Shown: positions 51,426-63,268 of the stretch, piece after piece
Layout: the number at the start of each line of letters is the position of its first letter
How positions within the stretch are numbered: the stretch's first letter is position 1
Source: Romanomermis culicivorax
Taxonomy: Eukaryota > Nematoda > Enoplea > Mermithida > Mermithidae
DNA length: 64,000 nucleotides
Assembly: GCA_963922205.1 (NCBI GenBank)
Contig: CAWUHX010000325.1
Location: forward strand, 1 to 64,000
Direction of reading: 5' to 3'
Notes under the pieces: model-generated
The model's database searches: none
What the model saw: the letters and a program-made list of their open reading frames with translations, nothing else
What the model was told of the DNA's origin: nothing
Translations under genes and position numbers: made by a program

Positions 51426-53462
51426 ATGGAAATTCGGGCACTTTTTTGTGTACAGCGATGGAACCTGGTATTTTCGTTTTATTGTGAAAAAGTGTTTTTC
51501 AGTAGAATTGACCGTTATGAAATTTTAAAATCTTGAAGTGTCGTAAAATTAAACACTTTTTGATATCTCAGAAGGGAAAACTAGAATTTCGGAATTTTGA
51601 GGAAGAATTCAAATTGCGAATATTTTAACGAATTTTAGAAAACGAGGTAGCTCTCCAATGGAGGTTTGTTACAATGAAGAAAATCAGTTCTCGATGTATC
51701 CGAAAACGTTAAAATTTCTGTTTGAAAATCTGAACCGCAAAATACGCGTCTTTTTCGGTCGAATTTTCCGAATTTTTAGAGAAGATTTCTAAAAACGCAT
51801 GAATTCCAATCATTTTTGTTTTAACGTAATGCAAATTGAAGAGTTTTTGAGCGAAAATTTTTGGATAACATAGATGTTTTTTAAATTGATTTTTGACTAA
51901 AATTCTAACTTCGCGAATTTCAGCCTAAAAATTTGCGAAATAATGACAGCTGTTGTCCAAGTTTGAGAAAAAGCTCCTGATGATTTTAATGTTTAGCTCA
52001 AAATTGTTTGCAGTTAATGAATTTACGAATATGAAAGCGAACTGTCGGCTGGAGTCTCGAGAAAAAGCAAATTTCTGAATCTCTTGACTGATAAATCCTC
52101 AAAACCGTAGATTTTCACCGAATTCTTTTTAGAAATTTTGGATTTTTCGATTTAAATTGAATGAAAAACGAATACAAACCCCGATTTATGGGAACAAATT
52201 TTAGTTGAAAGGAAAATTGATAATTGAACAAATTGCCGTATAATTTTTTCACTTCGCTCAAAACGCGATATTTTCGCAAATTTCCGTTTCGAATCCTGTA
52301 GCAATGATCGATTTTATAATATTCAAGGAATTCCAAAGTTTCAGTTTTCGAGCGAGAAATTCTCAAGATTATCGAATATATGATAATTTAGCAACGTGGA
52401 AAATTCTATTTTTTCCATCCATCACCATTTAAATAAAAAAGTGAAAGACATGTCAAATACCAAGCTTACAGGGCGCGTTTTCCGAATTTGCATGAAATTT
52501 ATGCAAATTTGACCCGCATTTTTTTCGTGTTCAGGGACATCTCTATATTGTTTCGCGGATAAAATTAACAAACGAGTATAGTAGTGAAAGTTTCTGTGAG
52601 CGTTTTTTGTCCGTGTAAACAATGAATTTTCGCCTATTTTCTCCACTGCGTGTAAACTACGAATGCATTTCGCAGTTCGATTACAAAATTTGTACATTAG
52701 ACTATTATCGTTGTGATGTCGACATTTTTGTAGAACATGAATTAAACCTTACAAGATATCGATTTTTTTGCTTATCAAATTTATTTATAGTATGTACGTA
52801 TGCTCTATCGCGCGACCATCATCGTTTTGTTTTTTGTTTGATCTTGATCATCATCATTGTGTAATGCGCAGTAGTTATAATCTATATAAAATGTGCGTTT
52901 ACGCGTTTTTCGTCATGTCAAGTGAATAACGAGCGTTGATATTCGTATATCATTACGCGATATTATTATTGATCGATTAAAGTTGAAACTGGATTTCAAA
53001 TTACAATTTACGTTCATAAGTAAGCACATAAGAAAATTAGTGGGCAGTGACACTTAGAAAATATGGATTTTCGGTTCGAAAAATCAGCGTCAATCGGTGT
53101 ATCTTGTGATATATCCGAAAATTTGGCGTTTTTTACGGAGGGTGATAAAATTTTGGTTATTTGATGTAAACCCGAATTTTCTCAGACATTGTGTCAAAAG
53201 TATGCCTCCAATCCAAAACTGCCACACGTTTGCTTTGAAGAGTGAATTCATGACGCTACGGAAAAGCAAAATTTGATCATTTTCAATTTTACGCGCAACT
53301 AACTTTCGGCTTTTTCGCCTTTCCGACACTTTAAAATAGCGTGAAGAATGTATATGGGCTCAGAAAAAAATTTTTGTGCCTGATGGGGCATTGTCGTCCG
53401 CATAGACCGAACGATTGACTGCCGAGTCATCTTTCCTACATAAGCTGTGAAATAAATTATTG
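51426..53462. other. 3'UTR and downstream flank
   Basis: AT-rich, no gene. A candidate AATAAA lies at 52432-52437, about 1 kb past the stop; nearer signals are only AATTAAA-like. The 3' end of the mRNA cannot be set. Confidence 0.45.
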
Positions 53463-53466
53463 ATCT

Positions 53467-54741
53467 TGTCACATTAAACGAAATTGAGGAGCCATGTCAC
53501 ATTAGGTGAAAAGTGGCCAATCACATTGATGGAAAAATCTATGCCATATTGATAGAAAAATACGGCCATGTCACTGTGACTGACATGCTGTGACCCCGTT
53601 GGATGGCTTGCTTGGGTTTCGTTTTGGGAACCTGACCCAGCTAGTATGGCTATAGGAAGGCCTATAGGGTACTCTGGTGCTGTCCTGGGGTGCTGCTGTA
53701 TAGTAATGGACAATGTCGCCAGGTCAGGGGTGGCAATCCCTGGTCCCATTCAGTATGAAAGACGGACAAGGTCATTCTAGGAATGACCTAATTTGGGGGA
53801 CCCGATTGTAAACCAAAATCCCCCTTTTGGCCCTAACCCGAGGGGAACAGGAGCCCTTTTTGACTAAGGGGAAACCCAAGGGAAAACCGACTTAAGAAAG
53901 GGTTCCCCAAAATACACCCTCAACAATGATAGTCCCCTGAGAAGACTTACCTAGTCCTGCTTCTCAAACTATGATTCGATGAAGGGTGACAGGTCCCTGG
54001 TTTTCAGGTGGTGATCAGCGTACGGGAGGAATGGTTCACTCGGTTTGGTGACTAGTGAAGGCAGGAGGTCGGGGCGGCTCTCTTTCGATTTGACATGTGG
54101 GTATGGACGGGGACCTGGCACAAGGTAGGCGGCGGGTGTTTATGTAAATTCGGGGGACAGAATGCAAGGAGGGCGCAAATATTCAAATTTATTAATAATA
54201 AGTAAGCCGCCGATGCTGACTAAAAGACAAAGTCCGACGTGAGCACTGAACCTGGGCATACAGTATGGCCTGGGCAGAGCTTACGATGTCCAAGCTAACT
54301 TCTGCAGAGGATATTGGTGCAGAAGATGCCTATGGTCACATAGACATTTTCCAGTTCGAATACATTTCGCATTGAGAACGAGTTTCATTCCCATGCTAAA
54401 CATATGAACGTCTTTAATGAAAACTTCTCAACTAGTCGTTTTGTTTTGCAAAAACATTGCTAGTTTTACCGATAAGAGGTGCACGTGATGCTCCAATTAT
54501 GGCCATGAGCTTGTAGAGCTCGTTTGGTCGAAGTTCAGATTAAAGGGTCACACAGTAGCCTACATGCCAAAAGAAAAACAACAAAAATGCAACAAAAATG
54601 ACACACAAAAATGCACGTAAAACATAATGAACGAAACGAAATAGAAGTAAGTAACTGTCAAATAAAAAGTGGCGAAAAACATAAAATATCAACCTGATCG
54701 AAATCACGTAACGTTTGGGAAAAATTGGTCTGCACGTGACA
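53467..54741. mobile_element. Solo LTR, copy 1 (1,275 bp)
   Basis: Begins TGTCAC and ends GTGACA. Flanked by ATCT on both sides (53463-53466, 54742-54745). Aligns along its length with 56165-57585 at clearly diverged identity and is richer in GC than its surroundings. TG...CA ends with a private 4-bp duplication fit a solo LTR of a Gypsy-like element. No coding part remains. Confidence 0.75.
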
Positions 54742-54745
54742 ATCT

Positions 54746-56160
54746 AGAAATGTTGAAATATACAAAAATTTCAGTTTAGTGTATACTGTATACTTTAATG
54801 TGGAATGAATGCCAACTCAATACCTGCTTGCAAAACTTTCAACTCAAAGCATATGATTTTTTCAAATATTATTAATTCAGCTGATCTTGGTCATTTAAGA
54901 AACAATTTTTGTCAGAATTGACAAGAGCCATAATAAGTACCTCAAAGATACATATTTTGTACACTTTTTCCACTGACCAAGGTGTTAGTACTCATTTGAT
55001 CTAAAACTTGAATTCACATTGCAACATCAATCCAAAAAAGGTTAACATTTTCTGCAATTTTCAGAATTCTTAATCTCAGTCATTAAAAGCCTGTAAGTGA
55101 GGTAATGCAATTTTAAAGACCAATAATATTCTGCCAGTATTATGTAACAATGTTTAGCATATATGCACGACACATGTATCAGTATGTAGCATCAAAACTG
55201 TGGTTTACACTGCATTTTAAATTCCAATTTTTAGCAGTTATTAAGAGACAATGTCTGAGAAAATATAAAACTTCTCATTACAGAGAGTTGTGATGAATTA
55301 AAATTAACCCTACCTGAAAATCATACAGTTGTGGTGTAACTTAATGCGCTAGGAACGAAAATGATATTCATTTCGTCTGAAAATCAAAACTTGCATAGCT
55401 ACAGCAAGACAAAAGTTGTCAATTTTCGATTTTTTCGATTTTTTACATACACTTCTTTCAACTTTTTGAGCTTTAGGTATGTCAGACATCGTGTTCTGAA
55501 AATTTATCCAACATTAGGCCAATAGATGGGCCACAATTTACTGTATGATTCATTCATGTACAGTGCGTATTAAGAACACAGTGGTGCTTGAAACATCAAA
55601 TTTTGGGAGCAAAAATTGTCATTTTTTTTGCAAAATCACCTGAAAGCTCAGAAGCACCAAAAAATTCCCTATATAACAGGTTGTTTACGATGTCTTCTAC
55701 CTGCTGACAAAAAATTATAGAAATTCATGTACTGCTAGAGGGTCGCAGGACTTGCAGTATGAATACCATATTATAATTGCATTTACTGATAATTGTGACC
55801 TCAATTGTGGGAGAATCACAGCTTGATAAACTTCAAAAATAAGACTTTAGATCAAGTTTTGTATGCTGAATATTGAGGTAATTCTCATATTGCATAAAAA
55901 ATAAAATTTGCAAAGCTACAGTATCCAAAAGTTGGGATTTGTTACATTTTTTTGAATTTTTCTTTCTATTCACGAGACTTGAGATGCATTGGCCTATACA
56001 TGAGCTAGCTTTATGGCTAAACATTCATTAGATGTGGAATACAATGCTTTATGACGCGGTGTAAAATTTTTTCCCATATTGTGCATTTTACACTTTTCAG
56101 CAAGTTTTGAAGTGTTGAAAATGAGACAAAAGTCCAGAAGAACCGAAAACTTGCACATGC
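54746..56160. repeat. AT-rich stretch between the two solo LTRs, part of an inverted repeat
   Basis: Non-coding. 54890-55260 is an inverted match to 59170-59520 (GTGTCGTGCATATA.GCTAAACATTG, CTTACAGGCTTTTAATGACTG in pieces), and 55689-55735 repeats at 57599-57643. This is an old repeat into which the LTR elements inserted. Confidence 0.55.
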
Positions 56161-56164
56161 AGTG

Positions 56165-57585
56165 TGTCACACTAAACGAAATTGGGAGCCATGTCATGCT
56201 AACTGAATTGGTGATCAGTCACATTGATGGGAAAAACCCATACCATATCCCATAGGGAATATGGCCATGACACTGCAAGTGACATGCTGTGACCCCATTG
56301 GGTGGCTCCATTAATGTGTTCATTTCGGGAACCTAACTTAGCTGGTACTACCATGGGAAAACCCATGATGTACCTCGGCCTTGTGCTAGGGTTCAGCTGT
56401 AGAATAATGGACAATGCGGCCGGGTCAGGGGTGGCAATCCTCATTCACTAAGAATGAGGGATGGTGCTATTCGCAGAATGGTGTACTGTAGGGGACCCAA
56501 ATGTTAACCTAAATCCCCTAATTGCCCCTGACCTTAAGGGTCTGGGGGCTTTCTCAACTGAGGGTACTCTCAAGGGAAAACTAGCTTAAGGAGGATTCCC
56601 ACAAATATACCCTCAACAATAACAACCCCTGAGAAGACTCACTAAATCCTCTTCTCAAAGTACTCGGCACTGGGCGAAGGGTTCAAGGGTCAAAGTGTGG
56701 GTCCTGCGGACAGCGGGGAATGGGTTCAATAATCCGAAAGCAACTCGGCGTGGAGGGTAAATGAATGCGGGTCGGGGGGCGACGGTATCAAAATGTTTCC
56801 TCGGGGAGGCCACGGGGGTTCTCAATCAAGGGCGATGGGGTAAACTCCTATGGTTGGATTACAGTAACTGGCAATGCAAGGGAGACCGAAGGCGAATATG
56901 TAAATTTATTGAACAGGCGGCCGACGCAGGTACAATATGCAAATTATAATAAGACGACGCAGGCAAAAGCGGGAATGCAGGCTGTAAAACACAACAAGAC
57001 AATTAGGCCCAAAGATGAGTGAGACAAAATTAACAAAACAAGCCCTTTTAAAGGGCCCGTAATCTACAGTATGCCTTGGGCGGAGTTAACACTCCCCCAA
57101 GCTAACTTCTGCAACGGAAATCACTGCAGAAGATGCCTATGGTCACATAGAAATTTTCCAGTTCACTACGTTAAGCATCGGGGCGAGTTTTCACTCTCCA
57201 TGCTTAGCATAGGAACATCATCTAGTGAGAATTTCCAACTAGGCGTTTCACGTTGCGAAGCGTCACTAGTTTTTACTGATAAGAGGTGCACGTTGTGCTC
57301 CAATTACAGCGATGAGCTCGGAGAGCTAACGGAAATTCTGACTAGCAGGTTACATACTGTAGTCTACATGCGCAACAGAAAATAATAAATCGAAACAGAA
57401 ATAAAAGTGCAAAAATGAAACAGAAACAAAATGCAAAAAGTACACACAGAAATTGCATGTAAAAGTTATAAAACGAAACGTAACATTAATGTAAGTTACC
57501 GTAAAAACAAAATGTGGTGAAAAACATAATGGAAAAATATGATGTGAATCACGTGAGGCTGGGCGAAATTCATCGGCACGTGACA
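56165..57585. mobile_element. Solo LTR, copy 2 (1,421 bp)
   Basis: Begins TGTCAC, ends GTGACA. Flanked by AGTG on both sides (56161-56164, 57586-57589). Shared words with copy 1 include GACATGCTGTGACCCC, CAGGGGTGGCAATCC, CCTGAGAAGACT, GCAGAAGATGCCTATGGTCA and GATAAGAGGTGCACGT. Open frames inside look like chance. Confidence 0.75.
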
Positions 57586-58374
57586 AGTGGATAGATCACG
57601 ATGTCTTCTAGTTGCTGACAATGATAAAATCTCATGTACTGCAATGGAGTTGAATCTACAAAAAAACTGTGAACTATTCTAGTTGATAAATTTTGGTTTT
57701 CAATTCTTGATCAACAAAAGTTGGCTTTTCTGAAAATTTAATGTATCAGATTAGATGATCTTAAAGCATTAGGAGTGGATATAAAGAAAAAAACAAAGTA
57801 TCAGACTTAAAGCAGTCGATTTGGAATAAATCACTTCCCATTCAAATCCTGGTCATAGCTTGGGATATTTCATAGCTTCTGCTTCATCTTCCTCACATAG
57901 ATCGTTTGCTTCAATACGTCAGTAGTTGACTCTTTGGTCTTCACAAGGTGACTTGCCTCCAATGACCTGAAACTTGAAACTTTTAGTTCAGTTTCGGAAA
58001 CTATCCTTTTTTGTGCATCTATCTGAATATCATTCGAGAGTCAAACTCCTGTTTGAGACAACGGTTTTCATCAAACTTTCTTGGCAGAAACTTGTTTTGC
58101 TGTTGCTTGAGCATTTTGCATGTTCTTCGACTTTTGAGTGCTTATCCTATACTACAATATTAGTGAATTCTTGTAATGCTTCTTGAGGATGTGGGAATAA
58201 TAGCGTCAAATGGACTGCTTCATTATAAATGCACCAACTCATAAAAATTTATTCAATGTGCATTGGCAGTGGAGTCAAAGGTACAATCTTAATTTAAAGT
58301 TGAGTCGAATGTCCTGCATTTTAAGAGATATAGGCACTCAAAAGTCAAATAACATGTAAAACGTTCAACCATAG

Positions 58375-58630
58375 CAGAAGCAGTTTCTGCAGAAAAAAAT
58401 TGATGAAGGAATTCATCTAAATAAAAGCTTGATGCTTAATCACCAAGAATTTTCCAAAGAGGAGCTGTTAACAGTGCAACAAGTTGCAAGTTTCTGGTCA
58501 TGGAAAAAGTTCAGTCGCCTTTCCTGAACACAGAGAAACTTACTACTATCTTATTGAAGCGGACGATTTAGGTGAGGAATATGAAACAGAAGATATGAAT
58601 GGCCCAACACAATATGACCCGAAGTAAAAT
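58375..58630 (+). pseudogene. Degenerate coding trace of unknown origin
   Basis: One frame reads KQFLQKKIDEGIHLNKSLML then NHQEFSKEELLTVQQVASFW before a stop. A second, shifted frame continues KSSVAFPEHRETYYYLIEAD then DLGEEYETEDMNGPTQYDPK and a stop. The LTxQQVxSFxS word is like a segment seen next to several invertebrate DNA-transposon proteins, but I cannot name the family. Confidence 0.3.
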
Positions 58631-59169
58631 TCAATTTCAATTGAAAAGAATGATCATCAAGGACCCTGTATCATGAAGGAAAAACATATTGATTGAAGTC
58701 AACAAGCCTTCCATTGCGACCTCAAATATACAAGGTTAATAACGATATGATGATGGAACTTAGTGGGTACGTGGCCGAATATTCTGGCTGCAATAGTCGA
58801 TTCTGGCTAATCATTGGCATTTTCACCAAAAAGCACACAAATTTCCATGTGAAATTTTTCAACAACATCGAAAATATGCTTTACTTTGTATAATTTCCAA
58901 TGTACGGGATGACAATATTCTATCCAAATTAAGTGGGTATAAAGTCGGATGGTCAGTCAGCGAGGCGTAGTTTAAAAAAGAACGGATGAAGTTTTAAACA
59001 AGAATTTTGATCATTTAATTCAAAAATGACTTTTACCTGTTTCATTTTGGCACGCTCAAGGGTGTTCTAAAATTTTGATAAAACTTTGTGGGTATATGTC
59101 CAAGAGATCTGGACATAACATAGCAGATTTGGATCACTGACACTCATATTTTGACTTGATAGGATATAA

Positions 59170-59520
59170 AAATGTGTAAATATAGGTTATTAATTGCTAC
59201 TAAAAATTGAAATTTAAAGTGCAGTCAGTTTTGCTGAATAATACGTGTGTCGTGCATATACGCTAAACATTGTTACATATACTGACAAAATATTATTGAC
59301 TTTCATTGCATACCTCATTCTTTACAGGCTTTTAATGACTGCGACAAAATATTCTGAAAATTGCAATAAATTTCAACTTTTGATGTTGCAATGCGAAATT
59401 TAATTTTTAGATCAAGCAGATACTGGTATGTTGTTAAAAACTGTAAAAGATTTGTATTTTTGAGGTATGATTAATTTTTCACTTATCACAACATTGGTCG
59501 AATCTTAGAAAAATTCTGTC
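59170..59520 (+). repeat. Inverted partner of 54890-55260
   Basis: GTGTCGTGCATATACGCTAA, ACATTGTTACATA, ACAGGCTTTTAATGACTG and TTGATGTTGCAATGCGAA recur in reverse complement at 54890-55260, 4 kb away. Confidence 0.65.
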
Positions 59521-60102
59521 TGAATCCTGCCGAATATGACTATTTTGCCTAAACGGTTTCGACGGCAGTACTAATTTTTGACATATTTTTCGATTTAGAA
59601 GCATTTTATAAAAAATAAACTATAGGTCTCCTACTGTCCTACCTACTGTAAATTCTGAAATCGTACTGAGTAACGTAACACTGACTATTTAGGCAGGCCC
59701 TCTTCGTATAGAAATTTTCATAAATTTGCAAAGCAATGGAAAATTAGCCGATAAAAAAAGATTCCTGCATAAAAACTAGTCTCATTTGAAAGCCATGTCT
59801 GAAAGATATCAAACAAGTTCTTCATGTGATGATGGCAGGTTGATTCTATAATGCTGCTAAAATAGATTTCCAACAAATAAATAATTCAGAATTGCTTTCT
59901 ATATTTTATGAACTATGCTCCATTCCTTTTGAAATGATCGGTGCAGCGAGGTCGCAGCTAAACTTTTATTCAAAATTATGGAAAGCAAGTTGACTACATT
60001 CAATAAATTTTTTTTTCATGATGCAGACTCCATGATGATCACTCTTTTCAATCATTTCAAGATTATCGATCTTGATTTCCTGATCTCTGGTAAAATATAC
60101 TT

Positions 60103-60245
60103 ACCCGTACGCACGTGCGGAACAGTTTTGCGACCTGCCAATGTGCGGCCAAAATGCGGGTTGTCAAAATATACTTCAGCCAAAAATGCGCATGTGGCCT
60201 CATTGCGGGCCGCATTTGAATATATTTAACCGTACGCGTACGGGT
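60103..60245. mobile_element. Short element with perfect ACCCGTACGC ends, copy 1 (143 bp)
   Basis: ACCCGTACGC and GCGTACGGGT are a perfect 10-bp inverted repeat. The same 143-bp unit, with flanking similarity from about 60089 to 60312, recurs at 63035-63258. No target duplication seen, because the similarity runs past the ends. Confidence 0.6.
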
Positions 60246-60314
60246 GTGAGGGACGGCTGGAAAATCAAGTACAATCGTGCGCCATGAACAAAAAACGATA
60301 GTTTACAAGTATGA

Positions 60315-60500
60315 CATGCTAACGACCGCGCCTGATAGAAACTAGTTAAGGTCATACCCATGACCGGCGCAAAGCGCCGGAAAAATTTGATATTTTGACC
60401 CTTTTAAGTCCACCAAAACGCATCTTTTCGGTTTTGAATTCCCCAAAATTTTTTCCTCAATGATAACCATACCCAAAATTTTTTTCCTCATTTCGAAATT
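60315..60500 (-). mobile_element. Hairpin-family fragment
   Basis: GCTAACGACCGCGCCTGATA, the GC hairpin at 60364, AGTCCACCAAAACGCATCTT and CCCCAAAATTTTTTCCTCA match the reverse complement of 9900-10090. Truncated on both sides. Confidence 0.65.
60364..60380. repeat. GC hairpin CCGGCGC-AAA-GCGCCGG
   Basis: Perfect 7-bp stem, loop AAA, as at 50739. Confidence 0.85.
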
Positions 60501-61436
60501 TTTTCTCATCTTTCGACTTTTAATCCTCATCTTTCGACTTTTGATCAAAAAGTTAGACGGTTAGCCTTGTAAGACTCAGAAATGTATGAATTACTGTTGT
60601 CGTTTTCTGTGAAAACATGTGATTCGCTGTCTAAGTCGACATGGCTTGTGGCCCCACGCATTTCCCTTCGATAAAACGTCAATATTTTTTAGCATACGTT
60701 TTTGGTTCTCTAATCAGTTATTATGTGTCATCATTTACCAAGTATTCTGAGGCGTTTTTCAGCGTTCAAAGTCAGAAAATTTTCAAGAATGTGAAAGTTA
60801 CATTGTCTAACTTTCAGCAAAGATAATTTTGTTTCTTGTAACATGGTTCTAAAGTGTAAAAGTGAAAAAATCAGTATAATCAGTATTCTCGTCAAAATTA
60901 TTCACACTAAGTTTTTACAAAAACATTTTTCGCTAAAAATTGTTTAAAGTATTAGTTGAGCACGTTTGTTTACCGATTTCTAATACTATGGTTGAGCAGA
61001 AAATCGTGAAAATATGAAACGTTACTTGTTTTTCACTCAGATGATTAGAAAAATTTCAAGGAAAATAAGGGCCGGTTTCATCAAAGAGACTTAAGCTGCA
61101 GCTTAAGCTGTAGCTTAACCCTATATGTTATACCATTGCCATTAAGCTGCAGCTCAGCTGTAGCTTAACTCATGCACGCAAAACATATCGAGAAAGTTAA
61201 CCTGTAGCTGAGCGGCAGCTTAACTCTGTATGTTATAATATTGTCGTTGTAACAAAAAACAAAAAACTTCGCTTAATAAAGAATAGTTTCACATTCTTTT
61301 GCAAAGAAACTTTCTTTCAGACGCTGAACCAAATCAAAACTATCAGATTTTCCTAAAAGAAATTTAGTTCAGGAATCGGGAGATGCAGGTTGTTCACACA
61401 TGGTTCATATGCTCCATCAATGAGATACAGTTGTAG
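60501..61436. other. AT-rich region with TTAAGCTGCAGCTTAA motifs
   Basis: At 61070-61230, GGGCCGGTTTCATCAAAGA leads into repeated TTAAGCTGCAGCTTAAGCTG and TAGCTTAACCCTATATGTTA words in both directions. It resembles the end of a DNA transposon, but no partner end was found. No gene. Confidence 0.4.
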
Positions 61437-62166
61437 GGTATTATCTTAGTACGTCAACACCCTACCAACATTTTTCGAAAACAAAATTTTAAACATAATT
61501 TCCGGGTAAATCGAGGTCGCTGATTTCAAATCTAATGCCGAAAATGTCATTTGACACCAGGGTCAAAAGTTACAGTGGCCGCTGGCCTTAATTAACAACT
61601 TATCGAAATCGATCTTGGAAAAAATTTTGAAAACATTATCTGGATAAATTGAGGTCGCTGATTTCAAATTCAGTATTAAAAATATCATATGAACTCAATG
61701 TCAATTTGGAATGTTGTGGTATGACTTAAATGTGCAGTTTACACTATCGTTCAACTCGTTTACTTTAAACATCTATGAACAACACATTAATTCAGTTTTA
61801 TTTTATGAAAAGCTAACAAGCAACATACAACAAAATTGAATTGTCGTGATCTCCTCTCTAGTGTAGGTTTATACTGTCTTTGTTTTGCTGCGTTTTACAA
61901 CGTTCTTTCTCACGCTTGAATTTTTAATACTGAATTTGAAATCAGCGACCTCAATTTACCCAGATATTGTTTTGAAATTTTTTTTCAAGATTAATTTTGA
62001 TAAACTGTTAATCTAGGCCAGTAATCACTATAATTTTTGACCTTGGGGTCAAATGACATTTTTGACATTAGATTTGAAAACAGCAACCTCGATTTACCCG
62101 GAAACTATGTTTAAAATTTTATTAGCAAAAAGTTTTGGTAGGGTGTTGACGTACTAAGATAATACC
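61437..62166. mobile_element. MULE-like element with ~250-bp inverted arms (730 bp)
   Basis: Ends GGTATTATCTTAGTACGTCA and its reverse complement. The arms stay alignable over about 250 bp (61437-61690 with 61915-62166). Perfect 9-bp duplication CAGTTGTAG at 61428-61436 and 62167-62175. Long arms plus a 9-bp duplication fit Mutator-like elements. The 225-bp centre shows no transposase. Confidence 0.8.
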
Positions 62167-62175
62167 CAGTTGTAG

Positions 62176-63034
62176 AGTAAAAAATATAGAAATGTAAGCT
62201 TTAGTTGAAACTTACATGTAAGTGTGATTGCCAGTGCGAAAATGACGGCGACAAGGAGCTTCATTTGCGATCCTAGGAAAGAAGAAGAATCCACCAAATA
62301 TAAAAAAGCTTGGATGTATTTTTCCGAGATGCTAAAACTAATCGGGATTCAAAATATTTTCAGGATATTTTTTGATAAACCATTGAAATATTGTTCAACT
62401 GACCTTCAACCACTTTTGAGCAAAATTTTCTTCATTAGAAAGTCTGTGCGAGGACTTTAAAACAATGACTATAATTTTGTCCTTTTTCGATTCAGGATTT
62501 TGTAAAAACAGACCATAGTTTGTAGTTTAGTTATGCTGATGATAGAAAAATTTAATGAAAACATTGATAATGGAAGGAACTATAAACCGTCAGGCTGAAA
62601 AGACAAAGCTGAAAAAGACTTTTTCACAAACTGACAGAACTTTTTCTGGTTATAGGTTCTGATTGAAAAATTTTCGGGAGAAAAATTAATGATTTTGTCA
62701 ACAAGATTTACCGGGAAATTTTGACGAATCAGCAGGAATTTAAAAGCAAAATTTTTGAAAAATGGTAAACAAAATTTATGCTGATTTGTACAAGCGACAA
62801 CTTTTGTTTAAAAATCGATACATTTCTCGTGAAATTTCGGTCTAACAGGAATGGTAGTAATTTATAGGAAAATGTCGGAGTACAGTATGGTACATTTGAT
62901 TTTATCGTACGAGACTCAGCGCAAATGAGAAAAATGAAAATAAAACATATGATTTCACAACGCATATACGGAAATTACAGTTTTCCATAAATCACTGCAG
63001 TCAAGTGGCAAAAAATATATTGGCTTAAGCCGGG
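62176..63034. other. AT-rich region, no gene recognised
   Basis: Only a weak dispersed-repeat end (62478-62522) and short frames. Confidence 0.5.
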
Positions 63035-63043
63035 TATATACTT

Positions 63044-63186
63044 ACCCGTACGCACGTGCAGAGTAGTTTTGCGACCTGCCAATGTGCGGCCAAAATGCGG
63101 GTTGTCAAAATATACTTCAGCCAAAAAAGTGCATGCAGTCTGATTGCGAACCGCATTTGAATATACTTAACTGTGCGCGTACGGGT
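63044..63186. mobile_element. ACCCGTACGC-ended element, copy 2
   Basis: Same ends and body as 60103-60245 (CGACCTGCCAATGTGCGGCC, AATGCGGGTTGTCAAAATAT). Followed, as in copy 1, by CGTGCGCCATGA, AAAAAACGATAGTTTACAAG and then a hairpin-family start. Confidence 0.6.
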
Positions 63187-63268
63187 GTGCGGAAGGGCTG
63201 GAAAATCTAGTACAATCGTGCGCCATGAGTAAAAAACGATAGTTTACAAGTGCTAACAGCCGCGCTTG

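Larger units (their letters stand above)
57590..60085. other. AT-rich region with decayed repeats
   Basis: No gene recognised. Contains a degenerate coding trace at 58375-58630, the inverted repeat partner at 59170-59520 and a dispersed-repeat end at 59585-59630. Confidence 0.5.

Noticed and set aside
56761..57385. Open frames inside solo LTR 2
   Set aside because: GC-richer composition keeps frames open by chance; the same region of LTR 1 is closed in all of them.
53467..57585. A full-length LTR retrotransposon with two LTRs and an internal region
   Set aside because: Each LTR has its own perfect 4-bp duplication, the interval has no coding traces, primer site or purine tract, and it matches other flanking repeats.
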